Positions 1 to 8,355 of a stretch of 15,946 bases of DNA are shown here, one piece after another. The position numbers and the translations under genes were made by a program. The DNA is from Glomus cerebriforme (taxonomy: Eukaryota; Glomeromycota; Glomeromycetes; Glomerales; Glomeraceae), in assembly GCA_003550305.1 (NCBI GenBank), contig QKYT01001027.1:5507-21452 (forward strand), given 5' to 3'. Positions within the stretch are counted from its first letter, which is position 1, and each line of letters begins with the position of its first letter. Under the pieces are notes generated by a model. The model worked only from the letters and a program-made list of their open reading frames with translations, had not been told where the DNA came from and did not search any database.

Positions 1-861
1 GTTTTATTTCCATTACTGTCTTGGTTTTGATTTCGATGATTTGGTCTTTTGGCCAAAGCTGGATAACCCCAACATACTACATTACAATATTCGTCATCAT
101 ATTGAAGAACTGTTTTGGTTTTGAAACCAATGCATCCAGACCATTTGATATTTGAAATTATATTTTGTTCACTATCAACATGGCAATAAGAGAATCCAGA
201 GTATTCTGTACCAAAGTCTAATCCAACCACGACTTTAATATCGGAATAACGCCTGGATATTATTTTATCTTTTCCTGGACCTTTAACATGTATAAAATCA
301 ATTTAGTGTCAAAATTATTAATTTTTAAATTCACCATTACATACCTTTATCAACGGTTATTGGTTCATTAATAGTATAATTTTTTTTATTTTCTTTAAAA
401 ATTTTAATATCATTTTCATTAATTTCATCCGATTCTAATATTTCTAGATTTTTTTCCAAATTTTGATAAAATATTTCAAGTTGTTGTAATTCTTCATTTT
501 TATGTTTTTCTAAATTTAGAATATTTTGTTGAAGTTTTTCAAATTTCTCGTCTTTTTCTTGAAGTTTTTCTTTTAAATTTGTATTAATATGTAGGATTTC
601 TTGATATTTTTTGTTTAAATCGTCATTAATACGTAAGGTTTCTTGATATTTTTCATTTAAATCTTCATTAATACGTAAGATTTCTTGATTTTTTTGTTGA
701 AAAATTTTATATTGTTGTTTAAGACTTTGATTTTCTTTTAATAAATTAATAAGTTTATCATTTAATTTATTAAAACCAATTCCAAGTTTTCCAATAACTT
801 CATGAGGCTTATCAGGGAATAAATTTTCAGAAGAATTATTTTTTGAACGTTCATTAGTCAT
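1..861 (-). CDS. Coiled-coil/HSPA12-like Hsp70 protein, left copy (5' part only)
   Basis: Two exons are visible: exon 1 at 861-345 and exon 2 from 280 running off the left edge. They are separated by a 64-nt intron with a GTATGT donor and a TTAAAG acceptor; the split codon G|GT gives Gly173. About 265 residues are present. Residues 1-172 are an Asn/Lys/Glu/Leu-rich coiled coil with three 14-residue repeats. Exon 2 opens with the Hsp70 phosphate-1 region VVVGLDFGTEYSGFSYC, then a WGYPAL motif typical of HSPA12-like proteins. It is the tandem paralogue of the gene at 4371-7028: 12 differences over the 174-codon exon-1 reading frame, much more divergence in parts of exon 2. No stop interrupts the visible part, but the rest of the ATPase domain lies outside, so activity cannot be judged. 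ATG at 861 starts the conserved block shared with the other copy. Confidence 0.85.
565..690 (-). repeat. Three 42-bp coding repeats (left copy)
   Basis: Residues 58-99 are three consecutive 14-residue units starting NQEILRIN, YQETLRIN and YQEILHIN. They end in EK, KK and EK, matching a 42-bp DNA period. The unit equals two heptads, so adding or losing one unit would keep both the reading frame and the coiled-coil register. Confidence 0.8.
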
Positions 862-1044
862 GATATAATTAACCTCAATTTAGTTTTTTTTTTAATGAAA
901 CAAAAAATGTATTTAGGTTAAAAATCAAGCTATTTAACCGAAAGTGGTTACACGGCTGTTGCACAAATTTCAAAGATTTACATTATGTAAAATTCGTTTA
1001 TTTTTATACAATAGTTTCAATTTGGCATCAACCTTTGCATTGTT

Positions 1045-1057
1045 TTCGAGAAAGTTT
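1045..1057 (-). promoter_or_regulatory. Heat-shock-element-like site upstream of left copy
   Basis: TTCGAGAAAGTTT fits TTCnnGAAnnTTy with the last unit imperfect, about 185 bp before the ATG. It lies in a strongly conserved stretch continuing as GAGGGAATAAGGA. HSF1 recognition is an inference from the consensus; short sites arise easily in AT-rich DNA. Confidence 0.35.
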
Positions 1058-1114
1058 GAGGGAATAAGGAGTTATGGACTCTGAATACATTGCGATTAAT
1101 AAAATAATAAAATA

Positions 1115-2080
1115 GACTTCATGACATCATAAATATAAATAGGAAATAATTTTTTCAGTCGTACAAGTTGATCGATAATGACATTGCACAAAATTGCGGC
1201 CAGATTTACAGCATTTGTATAATCAAAATTGTTTTTTTAAAAAAAAAGCATTAAATAAATTATCAAATACATGAATACATGGAGACCCTTTACAAAATTT
1301 TAAGTGGAACGTAAACTTCCAAATATCTCTCGTAGTAATTTCTGACTCAGAGAAATAAATAAATAATCTTTGCTCCAAAAAACATCACCTCGAATTAATT
1401 GATCTCCTCAGCAGTAATGACAATGGCCTTTCCATCTGTGAAGTTTGTGTCTCTATTTGGTTTCATAATGAATGATAAATCTTTTGAAGGAATTTTTTAT
1501 TAAGTGGACTATTACTTTGCCAAAGCCCAAAGCAAGTTTGTAAGTTTTGATCTCCCGATATTCATTTGTAATAGAAACTGGTCAAGTAATTTCTAATCAG
1601 GCGCAAAAGTTATAATCACAGTATTATATTTCTTTAAGATACGGTAATATATATAAATCATTATCTGTTATGTACAATACAATACAGTATAAATTTCTAA
1701 ACTACTAATACATTATTAAAAACACGGTTAAAAACACAGTACAAAGTTCTTTGAATTCTATTTATAGTGGTATTTTGTTAGATTTAGTAAATTTTTTTTT
1801 TCAGAAATTATCGAATATTACTAAAAAAAAATTGACAATGACAGACTAGTATTAATATTCCCATCAAATATTCAACAATTGATTTTGAATCTAGAAAATC
1901 AAAAATATGATACAATAAAAATATGTTGATTTAAGAATTACAAGGGATAATGAAATAGGAAAATATAAACATCTTGGAAAAAATAATGAAAATGATCTCG
2001 TTAATGGAGCAAATTTATATGATGAAAATGAACAACTCATGAAACAGAGTAAAACTTAAAAGAATGAAGCTTTAATTGAT
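1115..2080. other. Left-copy-specific segment with eroded coding traces
   Basis: This stretch of about 966 bp lies between the two duplicated blocks and has no counterpart in the right copy. Apart from the plus-strand coiled-coil relic starting at 1864, it has short minus-strand open stretches with protein-like composition. One is 1096-1233, containing NAVNLAAILCNVIIDQLVRL; another is 1395-1466, containing DTNFTDGKAIVITAEEIN. Further stops and frame changes follow. I cannot assign either to a family. No terminal inverted repeats or target-site duplication were obvious at its ends. Confidence 0.4.
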
Positions 2081-2143
2081 AAAATTGACCATTTCGATAA
2101 AGAGAATGAGGATTTAAACAAATTTATAATTCTATTAATACAG
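1864..2143 (+). pseudogene. Relic of a plus-strand coiled-coil ORF
   Basis: Plus-strand reading gives SNIQQLILNLENQKYDTIKI at 1864-1923, then a +1 frame change to frame 2 from about 1919. That frame reads ENEQLMKQSKT, stops at TAA 2057-2059, continues as KNEALIDKIDHFDKENEDLN and stops again at 2144. The Glu/Asn/Lys/Leu heptad-like composition resembles the coiled coil of the neighbouring Hsp70-like genes, but it runs divergently and is broken. The end of the relic lies in duplicated block 2; the right copy at 7319 keeps only KINHLDK before stops, so decay began before or soon after duplication. Parent gene unknown. Confidence 0.4.
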
Positions 2144-2310
2144 TAAGAACAGCAACAAAATTATAGAACTTAAATTTAATAGGAGAGAAGAAAATTAAAT
2201 TTAAATTTAGTTCAAAATCTTAAATTTTTCAAAGCTTTACATTTTCTATTTCTTTAGAATTTTGAAATAAGAAATACTGTAAAATTGAAAATATAACCGA
2301 TTTAATAGTA
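2081..2310. repeat. Direct duplication, left unit (block 2)
   Basis: Aligns with 7319-7550 through shared stretches such as TTCTATTTCTTTAGAATTTTG and TTAGTTCAAA, with small indels. In the left unit it is separated from block 1 by about 966 bp, in the right unit by only about 15 bp. Confidence 0.65.
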
Positions 2311-3449
2311 TTCTTATTAATTTCACAATTGAATAAGAAATTGTGCGGTCATAATTCTTAATATTGATCTACTACTTTAATTCTTACGGCACATGAATAG
2401 AAATATCTTTAATATCTTTATAATTACTTTTTTTTTGTAATTACAGTAAATTATAACAATCATTCATAAATATAAATACTTTTTTAACGAAAATAGATGC
2501 TTTAATATCCAAATGAATCAGTTTCGTCAAAATAAAAGCAAAATAGGTAGCAGAAATATTTTTTATGATCCTTTCATATGAAATTGAAACTGGAATACAA
2601 AGTGTCAGAGTTGATGTTAAATGCACGAAAAGTACGTCCATGTAATTTCATCGTATTAAAATTTGATAAGAAATTCCAACATATTCTTTTGCTTTTTTTT
2701 ATTTATCATCAAAATTTTGCTTTGTTGCAATGTATGACGCCAATTAAATAAATGTTCGCGTACCAAAATTTACGATCATGCAATTTCAAAAATGAGAGTC
2801 AATGATTTTTAATTATACATTATTTCCATTTTAAATATTTAAATCGAATGCATGAATCCATTTATTTGTTTTATGTTAAAATTTTTGAATAAGTTTCAGA
2901 AACAAATAAATTTATATTGAATATTCAAAATAAATAAATAATCTCGTACATTGTAGCATTATTATTCAAATTACCTTCATTCTTTACTAATATAGTTCAT
3001 CTTGATTCTTGATGTCCCAATATAAATAATTTCAAAATATCTAAAGCAGTTTCTATAAATGCAACATTTTAAAATCCAAAAAAAAAAAAAAATTAAATAA
3101 ATTCAAAATTTTCCTAACTTTCTAGCTCTTGATTTTCCAATTTTTTTTTTTTTAAAAAAAAATTTTTAATTTCCCGATAGAAAATTGGTTTTTTTTATTT
3201 TTTAGCATACTATACGAATCAGAAAAATTGAATTCGATTTTTCAGATACTCAATTTCAATTTTTTTTTATTTTTTTGAAAAACTTGCATTTTTTGACATC
3301 ACATTTACATAATAACTAAAAAATCGAATTTTCTCAGATTGAAATTTGGCTTTTTTTTTTGGCCCAGATAACTTTCATTTCTATTTTAATCTTAAAATTA
3401 CTGTTTGTGTAATTTGTATCTAGATCCAATGAACCTGGATAAGTGTTTT

Positions 3450-3595
3450 GATAAAAATAAAAATAAAAACTATAATTTAAAACATCTTATTTTGATAATT
3501 TTTTTTGGATATAAATAATGTATAAAGATCTCTATTTATTTCATAAGTTTCATAATACTTATTTGTTTTCTTATTTTTATTTTTATTTTTATAGT
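3450..3595. repeat. Inverted repeat of an (ATTTTT)n microsatellite
   Basis: Left arm 3450-3474 carries three AAAAAT units and right arm 3572-3595 carries three TTTTTA units. A 19-bp core pairs perfectly across about 100 nt. It may fold as a hairpin or be the ends of a small degenerate element; no target-site duplication was found. Confidence 0.5.
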
Positions 3596-3765
3596 AACTA
3601 TAAAATTATTTTCAACGAAAGGAAAATAAAAAAATTCATTCAAGGTCATGAAACTGTAAACTGTATTTAAATAATGATCAAATATATTTGTAGTTTGATT
3701 ATGAAGTAATATAAATATGTAAATTTAAATTTTGCATGACGCGTAGATTATGTATTAATAGTACT

Positions 3766-3829
3766 ATGACTCATTATTATTATTTTTATTATTAAATATT
3801 AAACTATTTTATATAACATAATGAGTCAT
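3766..3829. repeat. Hairpin carrying two ATGACTCAT sites
   Basis: Arms ATGACTCATTAT (3766-3777) and ATAATGAGTCAT (3818-3829) pair over 12 bp around a 40-nt AT loop. Each arm includes an exact 9-bp ATGACTCAT motif, the consensus of Gcn4/AP-1 bZIP factors. Weaker pairing may extend outward (GACGCGTA near 3738 with TACGCATC near 3841). It lies about 550 bp beyond the 3' end of the Hsp70-like gene, so a promoter role is unclear. Confidence 0.5.
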
Positions 3830-4045
3830 TGTTTATATTTTACGCATCAACTAACAGTTAATACTCTTTCTTACACCGCGTGAGATGGATCAAGTGTACT
3901 ATTTATTTATTTGTTCATATGAGAAGCTCATTAATGATTCATAAATAAATTTAGTAATTAAAAATACAAGAAAATCATATACATAAATGTTGACTCTACA
4001 GTATATTATTGATTATCATTCAAAATATCAATATTTCAAAATAAG

Positions 4046-4180
4046 TCAATTATTAGTATCTGCTAATAACAACATAATTTCCTGCAATAGCTTATCTGTT
4101 ATAATTATCTTTTCCCTTTTTGATCTTCGTTTTTTTATTTCTTCAATAAAATGTTTATTAATGGATTTTATAATATTCAT
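4046..4180 (-). other. Small charged ORF (44 aa), uncertain
   Basis: ATG at 4180 to TGA at 4046. It contains NKHFIEEIKKRRSKREKI and LLQEIMLLLADTNN, a strongly basic amphipathic helix pattern unlike the low-complexity translation of surrounding DNA. It starts 190 nt downstream of the Hsp70-like stop on the same strand. It could be an exon remnant or a small gene; no family recognised. The longer plus-strand frame over the same bases is hydrophobic and looks like its shadow. Confidence 0.25.
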
Positions 4181-4320
4181 AGATTGTATAGTTTAATCTA
4201 TATTTGTGCGCAGGCTATAATAATATCCATGTTCAAATAACAATAACAATATCTTTAATTTATAGAGATTTTAAAAAAAAATACTTGTGCGCAATTTGAA
4301 TCGTAATTAATTCAAAGTTT

Positions 4321-4326
4321 TTTATT
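4321..4326 (-). terminator. Polyadenylation-signal-like AATAAA after Hsp70-like gene
   Basis: AATAAA on the minus strand 45 nt after the stop codon of the 757-aa gene. The position is reasonable for a fungal poly(A) signal, but the hexamer is common in DNA this AT-rich. Confidence 0.35.
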
Positions 4327-4370
4327 TGAAAATATATAAATAAGTTGAATATACTCTGAACTCTTTTTAC

Positions 4371-7028
4371 TTAACAACCATCTATTGGATGATCAAAGGT
4401 AGTCATATACAATTGACCATTTGTTTTATTCTTCACAAATACGGTAATTTCCATTTCATTAAAGGATAATTCAAAATAAATGCTTCTATTATTAATATGC
4501 GTGTCTAATGATTATAAACAAATATGGTCATCATTATTAATTTTCAAATTATGGATTGTGTTCATAATTACAGTAAATTGTAATTTACCTGGAAAATCAA
4601 AATTTATTATTCCAAGTGGATTCATTCCCAGTTCATCAGGATATTCTGCACTATATTCTCGTGTATAGTATACTTCACATCTTGCACTTGTTTGATTTGT
4701 CAGCCCATAAGAATATTCAAAAGATAGAATTTTACCTACTTCAACTTCAGTTCCTCGTTTAACTAAAGTTCTAAATTTATAGATTTTACCATCAGAATTT
4801 TTTCTCCGAGGAGGGTCAACATCATCCTTATAATCTGAGAGAAATTTAATTCCATAAGTATATTTCAGAACCCTTGTACGAATAATACTTGCATACTTTT
4901 TCATTTTATTTAAATCCGAATTTATATGTGATCCATAAATTACTGCTCCACGTGAAATTGCAGCCGTAGGAGTTGGAGGAACTGAAATATTTTGTACTTT
5001 ATGCTGAAATTCTTGTTTAATTCTTCTTAGAAAATATGCGCTTTCACTAAATTCTCCAACTAGAAACATTGCTGAACAAGATTCTTGATTATTTGAAAGT
5101 TGTATATGTATCAAATGAATAATTCTATCAATAATAGGATCAAACATTTTTTTTACGTCATTATATTTAATCTCAATCAACCAATCATTTTCTTCCATGA
5201 TTTTTTTTGTTTCATTGCTGACAAATTTTATTAAAATTGGAGCACTACGTTCAATATCTAGTTCATAAAAAAATTCTGTATCAACTCCTGTGAAAGGTAT
5301 TTTTACATATCGAGAGAATTGTTGAATAATATATTGAAATTGACCATAGCAACGTTCTATTAATAGATCTACGGCATGATTTCCCAGTTTTTCACGTAAA
5401 AATTTAATAAATTCTTTATCGATAAATGCACTTCCACAAAAATCTTTAATATATCCGGTAATTTTACCCAATTGCAATGGTTTATTTCTGATAAATTTAT
5501 GAGTAATTAAATCTAGAATATCATCATTACAATTAACAACCATAAATGTTGCTAAAAAAAATTTAAATTAAAATAAGTCAATTAAATAATTCTTGCTTTT
5601 AAAAATAATTATTTAAATAAATAATCAAACTTTACTTCCAAATTTACTCCCTAAAGCATGCTCCTCTAAAGCATTTCTCATATGCATACAATAAATAGCT
5701 ATAGCATCAGCTGTAAATAAAGAAAAATGAATTATATTAATTATTAAAGAAGTTTTTTTTTCTTAAAAATTTTTTACTTACATTCTGTAATAAATTGTAG
5801 CTTTTCCGAATATTTATCATTAATAAGATTCGCATTATATACACATTCTCTCATAATAGCTTTTTGCTTTTGTGAATANTCTGTAGGAACAGAAAGAACT
5901 AACAATACATTTCCAAAATAATTAATTCCTGGCCAGTGATTTGCAACTGTATCTTTAATCAACTTTAATTATTCAAGTAAATAATTTGAAATTAATCATT
6001 TATGTGTAAATAATATTGAACAATTTGACTTATATGGTCATACCTTTCCGATTTCTCTAAGATAATCGGCAATAGCCTTTTTATAATCAATTGGAAGAGT
6101 TGGGTTTAAGTTATCTGGTAAATCGTCCAGGTATAATTTGAACAATTCAACGGTTTTATTTCCATTACTGTTTTGGATTTTATTTCGATGATTTGGCTTT
6201 TCGTTCAAAGCTGGATAACCCCAACGTACTACATTACAATATTCGTCATCATATTGGAGAGCTGTTTTTATTTTAAAACAACCAATATATCCGCCGGGCC
6301 ATATGTGATTTGTAACTAAGTTTTGTTTATTATTAACATTATTAACATGGCAATAAGAGAATCCAGAGTATTCTGCACCAAAGTCTAATCCAACCACGAC
6401 TTTAATATCGGAATAAGGCTTTGATATTTTTTTATCTTTTTCTGGATCTTTAACATGTATAAAATCAATTTAGTGTCAAAATTATTAATTTTTAAATTCA
6501 TCACTACATACCTTTATCAACGGTTGTTGGATCATTAATAATATAATTATTTTTATTTTCTTTAAGAATTTTAATATCATTTTCATTAATTTCATCCGAT
6601 TCTAATATTTCTAGATTTTTTTCCAAATTTTGATAAAATATTTCAAGTTGTTGTAATTCATCATTTTTATGTTTTTCTAAATTTAGAATATTTTGTTGAA
6701 GTTTTTCAAATTTCTCGTCTTTTTCTTGAAGTTTTTCTTTTAAATTTGTATTAATATGTAGGATTTCTTGATATTTTTTATTTAAATCGTCATTAATACG
6801 TAAGGTTTCTTGATGTTTTTCATTTAAATCCTCATTAATACGTAAGATTTCTTGATTTTTTTGTTGAAGAATTTTATATTGTTGTTTAAGACTTTGATTT
6901 TCTTCTAATAAATTAATAAGTTTATCATTTAATTTATTAAAACCAATTCCAAGTTTTCCAATAACTTCATGAGGCTTATCAGAGAATAAATTTTCAGAAG
7001 AATTGTTTTTTGAATGTTCACTAGTCAT
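4371..7028 (-). CDS. Coiled-coil/HSPA12-like Hsp70 fusion protein (757 aa)
   Basis: Six exons: 7028-6512, 6447-6044, 5962-5782, 5710-5636, 5551-4589 and 4504-4371, total 2274 nt. Donors are GTATGT, GTATGA, GTAAGT, GTAAAG and GTAAAT; introns are 64-84 nt. Residues 1-172 form a coiled coil. The Hsp70-like domain starts near 185 with phosphate 1 (VVVGLDFGAEYSG, 189-201), followed by WGYPAL, VLLVLSVPT and AIYCMHMRNALEEH. Phosphate 2 at 397-406 reads VVNCNDDILD, where this family, as I recall it, has VVDCGGGTVD. The adenosine-loop region near 556 reads LVGEFSES rather than LVGGFSES. Ile404 and the Asn/Asp substitutions should weaken phosphate contact, so a pseudo-ATPase is plausible. The domain ends with a beta-rich segment (MEITVFVKNK) and a short tail, with no classic EEVD, so a cytosolic or nuclear HSPA12-type protein is inferred. 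One ambiguous base at 5879 falls in codon 335 (GAN, Asp or Glu). The exon-4 donor GTAAAG is the weakest junction. Confidence 0.85.
6732..6857 (-). repeat. Three 42-bp coding repeats (right copy)
   Basis: Same residues 58-99 as in the left copy: units NQEILRIN, HQETLRIN and YQEILHIN, each 14 residues. The repeat number is the same in both tandem paralogues; only Y72H differs at the protein level within the array. Confidence 0.8.
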
Positions 7029-7241
7029 GATGTCATTGCCTTCAATTTAGTATTTAGTAAAAATTTTTTTTTAATGAAATAAAACGTAATAAACGTTGAA
7101 AATCACAAATTAGTTTGGCTATTGGCTATTTAACCGAAAATGGTTACACACCTGTTGCACGAATTCCAAAGATTTACATCATGTGAAATTTGGCTATTTC
7201 AATTTTTGGCGACTTAAAAATTTTTTGTAAAAGATAAAATT

Positions 7242-7254
7242 TTCAAGAAAGTTT
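7242..7254 (-). promoter_or_regulatory. Heat-shock-element-like site upstream of right copy
   Basis: TTCAAGAAAGTTT is the counterpart of the site at 1045-1057, about 214 bp before the ATG. The TTC and GAA units are unchanged between copies and only a spacer base differs, which is mild support for constraint. Confidence 0.35.
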
Positions 7255-7318
7255 GAGGGAATAAGGACTTTGAATACATTGCGATTAATAAAATAATAAA
7301 ATATGCTCTTTATATCGT

Positions 7319-7550
7319 AAAATTAATCATCTCGATAAATAGAAATAAAGTTAAATAAATTTATAATGCTATCACAGGAAAAACTTTGCAACAAAATTAC
7401 AAAACTTAAATTTAAAAATAGGAGATAGGAAAACGAAATTAAAATTTAGTTCAAATTTTCAAAACTTTATACTATACTCATATATTCTATTTCTTTAGAA
7501 TTTTGAAAATAGAAGGTAGAATTAAAATAAATATAACCGTTTTAATATAC
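7319..7550. repeat. Direct duplication, right unit (block 2)
   Basis: Counterpart of 2081-2310. It follows block 1 almost directly, so the right copy lost, or the left copy gained, about 950 bp. Confidence 0.65.
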
Positions 7551-8335
7551 TAAATTGATTATTGTAAAAGTCATGATATTTGTAGATAGTATTTATTATA
7601 TATATGAAACCTTTCAATTAATTGGGCATATCGTGAAACAATCTTATTTCGGTAAATTACCTTTTAATATTCTTAGTTTTCAATTAAACTTTCATCCTTA
7701 CATATCGATATTGAAGTTAAAATAAAACCAATATAAATGTTTCCTTTAAGAGTATTTGGTAGAATCAATTCTCTTGAAATGGTATACGAGATTCTCCAAA
7801 AAATCAAAGATGCATGGGAATTTTTTTTCAAAAGCAGTGACTTTTTATCGCGTAATGGCGTAATAGACAAACTGTAGTTTACTAGAATATTAACATATAA
7901 CTAACATGATAATGATAAAAGAACTGATTCAATTATGATTTCATGAGTAATATTCAATAGATGACATGATAATATTTTCAAAAAAATACATGTTGATATT
8001 TAATTAGAGTAATATATTTTATTATAAAACTATTTTATAATTTATTATAAATTGGTACGTCATATAAAAAATAGTAACAATAATAAAATAAATAATGTAA
8101 ATATCAAGAAAAAAAAATAAAAGGATTAAAAATTTTGTTATGATCTTTGATTTCTTCACGAGAATTAAACTCTTTTTTTTTTTTGATAAAATAAAAATAC
8201 CACACATTACTTCAGGGAACCATACTTCCCAACGTCTCTGATTTGTAATAGACTAATAGGTAAAATAACTCAATCTCAGTCAAAATCTATAATGAAAAAG
8301 AAAAATTTTAAATTCATTATACAAAAAAAAATGGA
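7551..8335. other. Intergenic region, no supported gene
   Basis: Lies between duplicated block 2 and the membrane-protein relic. A 46-codon plus-strand frame (7737-7877, containing EMVYEILQKIKDAWEFF) and overlapping minus frames exist, but none matches a recognised family or has splice-compatible neighbours. The 8022-8207 minus frame is Lys-run and Ile/Phe low complexity. Confidence 0.5.
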
Positions 8336-8355
8336 ATATAATAATATTATTATAT
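8336..8355. repeat. Perfect 20-bp AT palindrome at pseudogene end
   Basis: ATATAATAATATTATTATAT is self-complementary over 20 bases. It coincides with the point where recognisable membrane-protein homology (TNMFTDFGTSL, then FAIY in another frame) ends. Confidence 0.8.

Larger units (their letters stand above)
1..1114. repeat. Direct tandem duplication, left unit (block 1)
   Basis: Aligns with 6153-7303 in the same orientation: exon-2 part, intron 1, exon 1 and about 250 bp of 5' flank. The flank match ends at the shared run ATTAATAAAATAATAAAATA. The unit continues beyond the left window edge. Confidence 0.85.
2311..4370. other. Intergenic AT-rich region
   Basis: No supported gene in about 2 kb between the 3' end of the right Hsp70-like gene and the 5' flank of the left one. 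It holds homopolymer-rich DNA (A14 near 3080, many T8-T12 tracts at 3140-3360), an inverted repeat at 3450-3595, a hairpin at 3766-3829 and one charged small ORF at 4046-4180. The plus strand at 2560-2640 has a kinase-like snatch (EIFFMILSYEIETGIQSV) flanked by stops, too weak to call. Confidence 0.5.
6153..7303. repeat. Direct tandem duplication, right unit (block 1)
   Basis: Counterpart of 1-1114. Within exon 1 (517 nt) I count 15 base differences, and 2 in the 64-nt intron 1. In the 5' flank the copies are still alignable but with several small indels. Confidence 0.85.

Noticed and set aside
2441..2641. 66-codon minus-strand ORF with LTKLIHLDIKASIFVKK resembling a kinase HxDxK loop
   Set aside because: Only one short resemblance, no flanking kinase motifs in order, and the plus strand over the same bases looks at least as protein-like.
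3070..3370. Poly-A/poly-T rich stretch as a retroelement tail
   Set aside because: Tracts occur on both strands without an adjacent ORF, target duplication or element end; simple AT-rich low complexity suffices.
3987..4196. 69-codon plus-strand ORF
   Set aside because: Ile/Phe/Ser-rich translation with no motif; it is the complement of a better-looking charged minus-strand frame.
4480..4668. Plus-strand ORF over the 3' exons of the Hsp70-like gene
   Set aside because: Antisense shadow of exons 5-6, whose minus-strand reading shows family motifs and correct splice phases.
6038..6397. Separate 119-aa protein starting at 6397
   Set aside because: The codon there is GTG inside VVVGLDFG; the frame continues upstream to a splice acceptor at 6448, so it is exon 2 of the Hsp70-like gene.
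7673..7870. 65-codon minus-strand ORF and an overlapping 46-codon plus-strand ORF (7737-7877)
   Set aside because: Neither has a recognisable motif, a splice-linked neighbour or a counterpart near the left copy; no basis to choose a strand.
8022..8207. Apparent small membrane protein on the minus strand
   Set aside because: Homopolymer-driven Lys run and Ile/Phe low complexity typical of translated AT-rich intergenic DNA.
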